Below, piece by piece: positions 1 through 5,544 of a stretch of 5,544 nt of DNA. Below the pieces are notes generated by a model. That model had not been told where the DNA came from. It was given only the letters and a program-made list of their open reading frames with translations, and did not search any database. The position numbers were made by a program, and so were the translations under genes. Positions within the stretch are counted from its first letter, which is position 1. The number at the start of each line of letters is the position of its first letter. The stretch covers positions 1-5,544 of the forward strand of contig VBAN01000349.1 in NCBI GenBank assembly GCA_005882445.1. Reading direction: 5' to 3'. Origin of the DNA: Candidatus Segetimicrobium genomatis. GTDB lineage: Bacteria; Sysuimicrobiota; Sysuimicrobiia; Sysuimicrobiales; Segetimicrobiaceae.

Positions 1-441
1 AAGGCGGTGGAAGGGCGCGAGGTGCTCGAGGCGGCGGCCCTGGCCGATCCGCGCCGTCTGGAAGTGGAGATCGAAACCAAGAACGTCTGGGGGACCCGCA
101 TCCCAACGATCACCACGGACAGCGTCCGCCGGACGATCCTGGCCCGCGGCCAGGATCCGGTGGCGGTCACCGCCCGCACCGTTGAGAGCGCCGACCAGTT
201 TGAAGAGGTGTTGGAGGCGGTCCTGGAGGTGGCCAGCACCGAGGTCACGCTGCGGAAGATCGGCGAGGAGATCAAGAAGACCACCCGGCGGGTGAACGCG
301 CTCGAGCAGGTGGTCATCCCCCGCATCCGCGGCGAGATCCGCTTCATCCGGGACGTGCTGGAGCAGCGGGCGCGCGAGGACGTCTTCCGCCTGAAGCGGA
401 TCAAGAAGAAGCTGGAGGCCAAGACAAGCGGGGCCGCGTAG
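1..441 (+). CDS. atpD: V-type ATP synthase subunit D, C-terminal part (5'-truncated by window edge)
   Basis: This is subunit D of the V/A-type rotary ATPase, the coiled-coil central rotor shaft that couples ion flow in the membrane ring to catalysis in the A3B3 head. The frame is open from base 1 (AAG GCG GTG ...), so the GTG at 7 is an internal valine codon and not the start. About 146 residues are visible against roughly 200-215 in the family, so some 60 N-terminal residues lie upstream of the window. Family hallmarks are the short VWGTRIP-like stretch (about residue 28 of the visible part) and the long basic C-terminal helix. That helix has KKTTRRVNALEQVVIPRI near visible residues 92-109, followed by a charged LKRIKKKLEA tail. 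It ends at TAG 439-441. The rest of the ATPase operon presumably lies to the left. The family call is secure. The symbol is tentative, since V-type genes are named atpD or ntpD and atpD also denotes the F-type beta subunit. Confidence 0.95.
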   Translation, partial: KAVEGREVLEAAALADPRRLEVEIETKNVWGTRIPTITTDSVRRTILARGQDPVAVTARTVESADQFEEVLEAVLEVASTEVTLRKIGEEIKKTTRRVNALEQVVIPRIRGEIRFIRDVLEQRAREDVFRLKRIKKKLEAKTSGAA

Positions 442-455
442 GCAGTCCGGTCGGC

Positions 456-1364
456 GTGGACTGCGAGCTCCGGCAGCACACGATTGAAGCGATCCTGGAC
501 GCTCCCGGAGTGGTCGTGATGCTGGGGCCCGTGGATGCCGGAAAGACGACCACCGCCACCGATATCGCCGATGCGGCGATCCAGGCAGGATTGCGCACGG
601 TCGTCGTGGACGCCGACCCTGGGCAGTCCGACATCGGGCCTCCCGCCACCGTTGGGCTCGCGGTGGTCCGGCGTCCCGTCCGGGCCATGGACCGGCTGCC
701 GCCGGCCGCGGCCTTCTTCGTTGGGGATACGTCGGTGGAGGGTGTCTACCGCTACGTGGTCGAGGGAACGGTCCGGTCGGTCGCGTGGGCGCGTGACCGG
801 GCCGAGGTCGTGGTCGTGGACACCACGGGCTGGGTCGAAGGCCCTGCCGCCGTCGCCGCCAAGGTGGACAAGCTCCGCCGCATCACCCCGCGGCATGTGA
901 TCGCGCTGCAGCGGCACGGAGAGGTTGAACCGATCCTGGCCCGGCTCCCGCCCGGGATCATCGTGCACCGCCTGTGCCCGTCCCCCCGTGTCCGGACCCG
1001 CTCGCGGGACGTGCGCCGGGCGACCCGAGCCATGCGGTTTCGCCGGTACTTTGCGCGGGCGCGGCCCCACACGCTGGACCTCACCGCGCTGCCGGCCGGC
1101 CGGCCCGTCCTGCACTACGGACGGGAGGTCCCGCAGTCCCGGATGCTGACGGACATCTCCCGGGCCTCGCTGCGCCACCTCCTGGTGGGCCTCGCCGATC
1201 GAGAAGGATGGCTCGTGGCGATGGGATCCGTCGTCGGGATGGCACCGACCCGGCAGACTGCCACCGTGGCGGCCCCGGTGCGTTCGCTCGCGGGAGTCCA
1301 CACCCTTCAGTGGGGGGTGCTCCGGGTGTCCCCCTCCGGACACGAGGAGGGACGTCTGTCGTAG
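456..1364 (+). CDS. Clp1/Grc3-family polynucleotide 5'-hydroxyl kinase (P-loop NTPase)
   Basis: This is a 302-residue P-loop protein resembling archaeal and eukaryal Clp1/Grc3 RNA kinases, which transfer the gamma-phosphate of an NTP to a 5'-OH polynucleotide end. Seen directly: Walker [10 protein letters not shown] at residues 24-32; the family signature [12 protein letters not shown] at 52-63, which carries the acidic residues expected at the active site; and [11 protein letters not shown] at about 119-129, matching the Clp1 'NT.GW..G' strand. An arginine-rich stretch [18 protein letters not shown] at about 182-199 looks like the Clp1 lid/linker region. The C-terminal part (about 205-302) is a short divergent tail domain. 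It lacks the long N-terminal domain of eukaryotic Clp1 and is somewhat shorter than characterised archaeal enzymes (about 360 residues). The GTG at 456 is the first in-frame start after the V-ATPase stop and leaves 23 residues before Walker A, but no clear Shine-Dalgarno precedes it. The gene lies 14 nt after subunit D, so it may be co-transcribed. Substrate (RNA, DNA or other) cannot be told from sequence. It could also be a non-kinase Clp1-like GTPase/ATPase. Confidence 0.85.
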   Translation: MDCELRQHTIEAILDAPGVVVMLGPVDAGKTTTATDIADAAIQAGLRTVVVDADPGQSDIGPPATVGLAVVRRPVRAMDRLPPAAAFFVGDTSVEGVYRYVVEGTVRSVAWARDRAEVVVVDTTGWVEGPAAVAAKVDKLRRITPRHVIALQRHGEVEPILARLPPGIIVHRLCPSPRVRTRSRDVRRATRAMRFRRYFARARPHTLDLTALPAGRPVLHYGREVPQSRMLTDISRASLRHLLVGLADREGWLVAMGSVVGMAPTRQTATVAAPVRSLAGVHTLQWGVLRVSPSGHEEGRLS

Positions 1365-1405
1365 ACTAGAAGGACAGGCCGTCGGAAGGACGAGCGCTTT
1401 ATACG
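1337..1405 (+). promoter_or_regulatory. Possible sigma70-like promoter region for the gap-pgk-tpi cluster
   Basis: The end of the kinase gene and the 61-nt gap before gap contain two promoter-like stretches. One is CGGACA (1337-1342) followed 19 nt later by TAGACT (1362-1367), each matching 4 of 6 consensus bases; the spacing is slightly long. The other is the only A/T-rich patch in the gap, TTTATAC at 1398-1404, which could supply a -10 TATACG but has no -35 at good spacing. The spacing from the upstream gene and the strong ribosome site of gap favour a new transcription unit here. The hexamer matches are weak and no operator was recognised. Confidence 0.3.
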
Positions 1406-1411
1406 GAAGAC

Positions 1412-1418
1412 GGGGAGG
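1412..1418 (+). promoter_or_regulatory. Shine-Dalgarno site of gap
   Basis: GGGGAGG lies 7 nt before the ATG at 1426. It is one of only two strong ribosome binding sites in the window (the other serves secG). This supports both the start choice and high expression of GAPDH, the first gene of the glycolytic block. Confidence 0.75.
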
Positions 1419-1425
1419 CGGGCGT

Positions 1426-2430
1426 ATGGCACGGATTGGCATCAACGGGTTTGGACGGATCGGCCGGCAGGTGCTCAGAGCAATGATGGAGCGGTACCCC
1501 TCCCTCGAGGTCGCCGCCGTGAACGATCTGGCCGATGTGCGGACCAACGCCCACCTCTTCCAGTACGACAGCACCTACGGGCGGTTCCCCGGCACGGTCG
1601 AAGCCCAGGACGGGCGGATCGTCATCAACGGCCGGCGCGTCAACGTGCTCTCCGAGCGGGAGCCGGCGAAGCTTCCGTGGCGGGATCAAGGCGTGGACCT
1701 CGTGATCGAGTCGACCGGGCGGTTCACGGACGCCAAAAAGGCGGCCGGCCATCTCGACGGCGGCGCCAAGCGCGTGGTGATCAGCGCGCCGGCCACCGGC
1801 GAAGACGTGACGGTGAACATGGGCGTCAACCATACCGCCTACGATCCGGGGAAGCACCGGATCGTCAGCAACGGTTCGTGCACCACGAATTGCCTGTCGG
1901 TGACCGCCATGGTCCTCAGCCGGGGCTTCGGCATCCGGTCGGGGTTCATGAATACCGTCCACTCCTACACCAACGACCAGGTGATCCTCGATACGGTCCA
2001 CTCGGATTTGCGGCGCGCCCGCTCGGCCGCGCTCAACATCATTCCCACCACCACCGGAGCGGCCAAGGCGATCTTCCTGGTGCTGCCGGAGCTCAAGGGC
2101 AAGCTCAACGGGCTGGCGATGCGCGTGCCCACTCCCACGGTGTCGGTGGTGGATCTGACGGTGACGCTCGAGAAGCCGGCGACCGCCGAGGAGATCAACC
2201 GCGCGTACAAGCGCGCCTCGGAGGAAGAGCTGAAGGGGTACCTCGGGTACACCGATGCCCCGCTGGTCTCCATGGACTTCAAAGGCGATCCGCACAGCGG
2301 GGTGTTGGATTCGCTGTCCACGATGATCGTGGGCGACATGGTCAAGGTCCTGTCCTGGTACGACAACGAGTGGGGGTACTCGTGCCGGGTGGCGGATCTG
2401 GTCGCCTACATGAGCGGCCGCGGGCTGTGA
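1426..2430 (+). CDS. gap: Type I glyceraldehyde-3-phosphate dehydrogenase
   Basis: This is cytosolic GAPDH, oxidising and phosphorylating glyceraldehyde-3-phosphate to 1,3-bisphosphoglycerate with NAD(P)+. It has 334 residues, normal for the family. The Rossmann motif NGFGRIGR is at residues 7-14, and Asp34 in VNDLAD would bind the adenosine ribose and favour NAD. The catalytic Cys152 sits in SNGSCTTNC (148-156) and the catalytic His179 in [17 protein letters not shown] at 208-215 and Arg233 in MRVPTP form the phosphate-binding sites, and WYDNEWGYS at 311-319 is the C-terminal signature. Departures from the usual pattern: SNGSC instead of [14 protein letters not shown] after the active site where CLAP is common, TTTGA instead of SSTGA, and Thr190-Val191 where NAD enzymes usually have Leu-Pro. 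ATG 1426 is supported by the strong upstream ribosome site. The stop TGA 2428-2430 overlaps the pgk start. The enzyme assignment is essentially certain; the physiological direction and cofactor preference are inferred. Confidence 0.98.
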   Translation: MARIGINGFGRIGRQVLRAMMERYPSLEVAAVNDLADVRTNAHLFQYDSTYGRFPGTVEAQDGRIVINGRRVNVLSEREPAKLPWRDQGVDLVIESTGRFTDAKKAAGHLDGGAKRVVISAPATGEDVTVNMGVNHTAYDPGKHRIVSNGSCTTNCLSVTAMVLSRGFGIRSGFMNTVHSYTNDQVILDTVHSDLRRARSAALNIIPTTTGAAKAIFLVLPELKGKLNGLAMRVPTPTVSVVDLTVTLEKPATAEEINRAYKRASEEELKGYLGYTDAPLVSMDFKGDPHSGVLDSLSTMIVGDMVKVLSWYDNEWGYSCRVADLVAYMSGRGL

Positions 2431-3605
2431 GCAAGAAGACCGTCCGCGACATCGACGTCTCCGGCCGGCGCGTGTTCGTCCGAGTCGACTTCAACGTCCC
2501 CATCGATCAGGGACGGATCACGGACGACCACCGCATCACGGCGGCCCTGCCGACGATCGAGTACCTGTGCGACCACGGCGCGGCGGTGATCCTGGCCTCC
2601 CACCTGGGCCGGCCGAAGGGACCGGAGCCTTCCCTTCGGATGGATCCCATCGCCCGCCGGCTGGAGGAGCTCCTCCGCCGGCCCGTGCGCAAGCTCGACG
2701 ACTGCGTGGGGCCTGAGGTCGAGGGGGCGGTCGGGGCGATGCGGCGGGGAGACGTAGTGCTCCTGGAGAACCTCCGGTTTCATCCCGAAGAGGAAGCGAA
2801 TGATCCGTCGTTTGCCCGCGGGCTCGCCCGGCTGGCCGAAGTCTACGTGAACGACGCCTTTGGGACGGCGCACCGCGCGCACGCCAGCACCGTCGGGGTG
2901 GCGAAGCTGCTTCCCGCGGTCGCCGGGCTCTTGATGGAGCGAGAACTGACTTACCTCGGGAAGGTGCTCGAAGCGCCCACCCGGCCGTTGGTCGCCATCC
3001 TCGGCGGGAAGAAGGTGGAAGACAAGATCGGGGTCATCCGCAACCTCCTCAGGCTCGCCCAAACGATGCTGATCGGGGGCGGCATGTGCTACACGTTCCT
3101 CCGGGCCGCGGGAGGGAAGATCGGCGCGTCGCTCTGCGAAGTCGACAAGCTCGATCTGGCCGGCGAGTTGATGGCCGATGCGCAGCGTCGCGGTGTCCGC
3201 CTGCTGCTCCCGGTCGACGTGGTCGCGGCCCAGCGGCCGTCTCCCGACGCCGCGGTCCGGGTGGTCGATGCCCGGGCGATCCCCGACGGGTGGATGGGCC
3301 TCGATATCGGGCCCCGGACGGAGGCCGCGTTTGCCGCGCCGATCGCGGCGGCCGGCACCGTCCTCTGGAACGGGCCGATGGGCGTGTTCGAACTGGCGCC
3401 GTTCGCGCATGGGACTCAGGCCGTGGCGCGGGCGGTGGCGGAGTCGCCGGCCGAGTCGATCGTGGGCGGCGGCGACACCGCCTCGGCGGTCGAGCAGTTC
3501 GGGTACGCGGACAAGATGACCCACATCAGCACCGGCGGCGGCGCCACGCTGGAGTTCATGGAAGGCAAGGTGCTGCCGGGTGTGGCCGTGTTAATGGATC
3601 GCTGA
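2427..3605 (+). CDS. pgk: Phosphoglycerate kinase
   Basis: This enzyme interconverts 1,3-bisphosphoglycerate + ADP and 3-phosphoglycerate + ATP, the step after GAPDH. It has 392 residues, typical for bacteria. N-domain substrate-binding motifs: RVDFNVP (19-25), SHLGRPKG (58-65), [12 protein letters not shown] (112-123) and [13 protein letters not shown] (142-154). C-domain nucleotide motifs: LGGKKVEDK (192-200), IGGGM (216-220), GLDIGP (301-306), WNGPMGVFE (324-332), GGGDTA (357-362) and [14 protein letters not shown] (378-391). LGGKKVEDK has a Lys where LGGAKVSDK is usual, a mild oddity next to the nucleotide-binding Lys. The GTG at 2427 is chosen because [10 protein letters not shown] is a normal PGK N-terminus. 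It overlaps the gap stop as GTGA and has no strong ribosome site, so translation is probably coupled to gap. The frame stays open upstream to 1677, but that part lies inside gap and encodes nothing PGK-like. It ends at TGA 3603-3605, in the same frame as tpi. Confidence 0.98.
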   Translation: MSKKTVRDIDVSGRRVFVRVDFNVPIDQGRITDDHRITAALPTIEYLCDHGAAVILASHLGRPKGPEPSLRMDPIARRLEELLRRPVRKLDDCVGPEVEGAVGAMRRGDVVLLENLRFHPEEEANDPSFARGLARLAEVYVNDAFGTAHRAHASTVGVAKLLPAVAGLLMERELTYLGKVLEAPTRPLVAILGGKKVEDKIGVIRNLLRLAQTMLIGGGMCYTFLRAAGGKIGASLCEVDKLDLAGELMADAQRRGVRLLLPVDVVAAQRPSPDAAVRVVDARAIPDGWMGLDIGPRTEAAFAAPIAAAGTVLWNGPMGVFELAPFAHGTQAVARAVAESPAESIVGGGDTASAVEQFGYADKMTHISTGGGATLEFMEGKVLPGVAVLMDR

Positions 3606-3608
3606 GCC

Positions 3609-4373
3609 GTGCGCACCCCTCTCGTCGCCGCGAACTGGAAGATGCACATGACGGTGGCGCCGGCTCTCAAGTTGGTCGGCGAGATGAAGGCCGCTCTACG
3701 GGACCTCCGCGGAGTGGACGTGGTGATCTGTCCTCCGGCCACCGCGCTCGCGGCGGTCGGGCAGGCCCTGGCCGGCACCACCTATCTGCTCGGTGGTCAG
3801 ACGATGCACTGGGAGCCGCAGGGCGCGTACACCGGAGAGGTGAGCGCGCCGATGCTCGTCGATGTCGGGTGCCGCGCCGTGCTGCTCGGCCACTCGGAGC
3901 GGCGGCTTTATTTTGGAGAGACGGACGAAGCGGTGGGACGGAAGGCGCGCGCGGCCTTTGCCCACGGTCTGGTACCGATCGTCTGCGTCGGGGAGAGCCT
4001 GCAGGAGCGGCAGGCGGGAAGCGCGGACGGCGTGATCGCCCGGCAGGTGCGCGCCGCGGTGCAGGACGTGGCCCGGCAGGATTTCCCCCGGCTGGTGATT
4101 GCCTACGAACCGGTGTGGGCGATCGGCACGGGGCAGACCGCCACGGGGACCGAGGCCAACCGCGTCGCGGGGCTGATCCGGCGTCTGCTGGCGGATTCCA
4201 GCGCCCCGGCCGCGCCGGAGATCCGGATCCTGTATGGCGGGAGCGTCAAGCCCGACAACATCCGGGAGTTCTTGGGGCAGGCTGAGATCGATGGTGCGCT
4301 CGTTGGGGGCGCGAGCCTGGACGCCCGAACGTTCGCCGCCATCGTCGGGGCGGCGGCCGAAGCCGGCCGCTGA
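3609..4373 (+). CDS. tpiA: Triosephosphate isomerase
   Basis: This enzyme interconverts dihydroxyacetone phosphate and glyceraldehyde-3-phosphate, normally as a TIM-barrel dimer in the cytosol. It has 254 residues, normal length. Active-site residues are present: Lys11 in ANWKMH (8-13), the electrophile His95 in GHSERR (94-99), and the base Glu167 in AYEPVWAIGTG (165-175), which also begins the flexible loop 6. YGGSVKPDN (209-217) and VGGASLDA (232-239) bind phosphate. The dimer loop 3 Thr75 is present (GAYTGE). Position 65 is Thr in GGQTMHW, where Asn (or Asp in some) is usual, and the N-terminus reads AANW rather than AGNW; both look tolerable. The GTG at 3609 gives the canonical N-terminus. 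It follows the pgk TGA by 3 nt in the same frame and has no good ribosome site of its own, suggesting reinitiation or coupling. Confidence 0.98.
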   Translation: MRTPLVAANWKMHMTVAPALKLVGEMKAALRDLRGVDVVICPPATALAAVGQALAGTTYLLGGQTMHWEPQGAYTGEVSAPMLVDVGCRAVLLGHSERRLYFGETDEAVGRKARAAFAHGLVPIVCVGESLQERQAGSADGVIARQVRAAVQDVARQDFPRLVIAYEPVWAIGTGQTATGTEANRVAGLIRRLLADSSAPAAPEIRILYGGSVKPDNIREFLGQAEIDGALVGGASLDARTFAAIVGAAAEAGR

Positions 4374-4387
4374 GCGCGTCCTCCACC

Positions 4388-4417
4388 TTGTGCTGCCCGA
4401 GAGGCCTGTGGTACTGT
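4388..4417 (+). promoter_or_regulatory. Possible extended -10 promoter upstream of secG
   Basis: In the 72-nt gap between tpi and secG, TTGTGC (4388-4393) is followed after 18 nt by TACTGT (4412-4417), which is preceded by TGG and so forms an extended -10 (TGn). The -10 itself matches only 3 of 6 consensus bases. This gap is the largest spacing inside the run from gap onward, which fits an extra promoter for secG, although read-through from tpi is also possible since no terminator hairpin is visible. Confidence 0.35.
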
Positions 4418-4432
4418 TAAGGCACGATCGAC

Positions 4433-4437
4433 GGAGG
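4433..4437 (+). promoter_or_regulatory. Shine-Dalgarno site that sets the secG start
   Basis: GGAGG at 4433-4437 lies 8 nt before the GTG at 4446. An alternative in-frame GTG at 4437 overlaps this very site and would have no usable ribosome site, so 4446 is preferred. Confidence 0.7.
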
Positions 4438-4445
4438 TGTTCCAG

Positions 4446-4685
4446 GTGTCGAACGCGGTGCTGATCCTGCATTTCCTGGTGGCGGTGGCCGTGGTCGGCG
4501 TGATCGTGCTCCAGGGGCCCAAGGGGGAAGGCCTGGGCTCGATCGGCGGCGGCGGTGCCCGGCTCTTCCACGGGCCGCGGCCAAGGGAGACGCTGCTCCT
4601 CCGCGTGACCTCGACCCTCGCAATCCTGTTTGGTGCGACGTCCCTGTATCTCGTCCTCACTCACTACGGCCGTCTCTTTCCTTAA
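4446..4685 (+). CDS. secG: Preprotein translocase subunit SecG
   Basis: SecG is the small non-essential subunit of the SecYEG protein-conducting channel in the cytoplasmic membrane and assists SecA-driven export. The 79-residue length is typical. There are two hydrophobic segments, about residues 4-22 and 52-71. They are joined by a glycine-rich loop with the SecG pattern VLQGPKGEGLGSIGGGGA at about 21-38, which matches the family 'LQ..KG.GL....GG' motif. The start is GTG 4446 with GGAGG 8 nt upstream; starting at 4437 would add three residues. The stop is TAA 4683-4685. The gene follows tpi, as in the gap-pgk-tpi-secG order known from mycobacteria and other bacteria. This gene order, together with the two membrane segments and the loop motif, makes the call firm despite the small size. 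Confidence 0.93.
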   Translation: MSNAVLILHFLVAVAVVGVIVLQGPKGEGLGSIGGGGARLFHGPRPRETLLLRVTSTLAILFGATSLYLVLTHYGRLFP

Positions 4686-4691
4686 CTCTCT

Positions 4692-5544
4692 GTGACCCGC
4701 GAGCTTCCGCCGCTGTCCTCGATCGAGGACGTTCGGCGCTATGTCGTTGACTCGAAGAATCGCCTGCACAGCGCATCCCACCGGGAGATCCTCGGCGGAC
4801 TGACCACCGACATCTACTTTGTCCGCACCATCGAGATCCTCAGGTCCCTGGGGCTCGCCGATGTCCCGGTGGCCGCCGAGATCTTTCCGGGCCGCGACGG
4901 GATCTGCGTGGGGGTCGAGGAGGTTCGCTATCTCCTCCGCGACAGCGGGGCGAAGATCCAGAGCCTCGCCGAGGGCGAGCGGTTTTCCGCGCGGGAAGTC
5001 ATCATGCGCAGAGACGGTGCTCCTCGGCATGCTGGCCCAGCCGAGCGGATGGGCCACCGCGGCCCGCGATGTCGTGGCGGCGGCCGGAGAGAAGCCCGCG
5101 TACGTCTTCGGCGCGCGCCACGTTCATCCGGCGGTGGCGCCGGTGCTGGAGCGGTCGGCGTTGATCGGGGGGATGCGCGGGGCGGCCTGCATCCTGGGCG
5201 CGAAGCTCGCCGGGCAGGAGCCGGTCGGCACGATGCCGCACGCCTTCATCCTGATCGTGGGCGATACGGTGCGCGCGGCAACTGCCTACCATGAACGGAT
5301 GCCCGCCGGAGTTCCCCGGCTGGTGCTCGTCGACACGTTCACCGACGAGGCGGTGGAGGCCCTGCGCGTCGCCGAGGCCCTTGGCCGGAAGCTCGATGCC
5401 ATCCGGCTGGACACTCCACGGGAGCGGGGGAGCGTGACGCCGGACCTGGTCCGTGAAGTTCGGGCGAGGCTCACACTGGCCGGTCACGGCAACGTCCAGA
5501 TTTTCGTCTCCGGCGGGCTGACCCCCGAGCGCATGCAGGCGCTG
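4692..5544 (+). pseudogene. pncB: Nicotinate phosphoribosyltransferase homologue, frameshifted near 5010 and cut by window end
   Basis: The gene resembles the archaeal-type (Thermoplasma-like) nicotinate phosphoribosyltransferase, which makes nicotinate mononucleotide from nicotinate and PRPP in NAD salvage. The first part is GTG 4692 to 5009 (106 codons). It has the N-terminal motif GLTTDIYFVRT at about 36-46 and then AEIFPGRDG, LAEGERFSAREVIMR. The homologous protein resumes in another frame at GAG 5011 with ETVLLGMLAQPSGWATAA. It stays open to the window end (178 codons), with FGARHVHPA, ALIGGMRGAA, LGAKLAGQEPVGTMPHA (His at the position of the family's reactive histidine), VDTFTDEAVEA, IRLDTPRERG and FVSGGLTPERM. 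Against the family as I remember it, the segment between 'IMR' and 'ETV' (about 11 residues, GxYxxFGxY-like) is missing, a net loss of about 32 nt. Without recoding, translation would end at TGA 5292-5294 with a nonsense tail. It follows secG by 6 nt and has no Shine-Dalgarno. A true inactivating deletion and an assembly or sequencing error are both possible. The family call is confident; the exact substrate is less so. Confidence 0.85.

Noticed and set aside
7..9. GTG at 7 as the start of a 144-residue protein
   Set aside because: The frame is open to base 1, and subunit D family members have about 60 more residues upstream. The GTG is an internal codon.
1379..1413. Inverted repeat CCGTC...GACGG before gap as a terminator or leader hairpin
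   Set aside because: The stem is only 5 bp with a loop of about 25 nt and no following T-run, so it is expected by chance in GC-rich DNA.
1677..2426. Open frame upstream of and continuous with pgk, giving a 642-residue protein
   Set aside because: It lies wholly inside gap in another frame, and its translation is Arg/Gly/His-rich with no resemblance to a domain. PGK homology begins exactly at GTG 2427.
4437..4445. Earlier GTG start for secG at 4437
   Set aside because: This codon overlaps the GGAGG ribosome site. GTG 4446 has that site at proper spacing and gives a normal SecG N-terminus.
1399..5057. Long minus-strand open frames at 1399-2295, 2406-3524 and 3696-5057 (298, 372 and 453 residues)
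   Set aside because: They are antisense shadows of gap, pgk, tpi and secG, caused by high GC and codon bias. Their translations are rich in Arg, His, Gly, Asp and Pro without recognisable motifs, and the sense genes are certain.
5010..5294. Tail of the 4692-5294 frame as a genuine C-terminus
   Set aside because: After 5009 this frame becomes Arg/Gly-rich low-complexity sequence, while the frame starting at 5011 carries clear family motifs through the same bases.

Overview
The window is a gene-dense, high-GC stretch (about two-thirds G+C by eye), with every gene on the + strand. Five genes are complete, one is cut by the left edge, and one is frameshifted and runs off the right edge. GTG starts dominate. 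The mix points to a bacterium: SecG and a bacterial-type gap-pgk-tpi glycolytic cluster. The bacterium uses a V/A-type rotary ATPase and carries an archaeal/eukaryal-style Clp1/Grc3 polynucleotide kinase. This would fit a deep-branching, possibly thermophilic, high-GC Terrabacteria lineage, for example Thermus-like bacteria or uncultivated groups such as CSP1-3/ANGP1. That placement is inference from gene content only; there is no rRNA in the window.

Layout. Positions 1-441 hold the C-terminal two-thirds of V-type ATPase subunit D, the central stalk. After 14 nt comes a Clp1-family polynucleotide 5'-hydroxyl kinase (456-1364). A 61-nt gap with a good ribosome binding site and possible promoter elements then leads into a tightly packed glycolytic block. 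This is GAPDH (1426-2430), phosphoglycerate kinase (2427-3605, GTGA overlap with gap) and triosephosphate isomerase (3609-4373, 3 nt after the pgk stop and in the same reading frame). A 72-nt gap precedes secG (4446-4685). The last gene (4692 to the window end) is an archaeal-type nicotinate phosphoribosyltransferase homologue. Its reading frame is broken near 5010 by an apparent net loss of about 32 nt.

How the genes work together. GAPDH, PGK and TPI catalyse consecutive steps of lower glycolysis/gluconeogenesis and are very probably co-transcribed and translationally coupled. The order gap-pgk-tpi-secG is a known conserved arrangement, for example in mycobacteria; SecG is a Sec translocon subunit with no direct metabolic link. 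The nicotinate phosphoribosyltransferase would feed NAD synthesis, the cofactor GAPDH uses, but the proximity may be incidental. The V-ATPase gene is the end of an operon that mostly lies outside the window, and the kinase may be read through from it.

I saw no mobile element, CRISPR array, tRNA, rRNA or convincing intrinsic terminator, and no stretch over 300 nt lacks a gene. I did not find a novel multi-gene system. The observations most worth a second look are the broken nicotinate phosphoribosyltransferase, the bacterial Clp1-like kinase, and the single in-frame TGA separating PGK from TPI.
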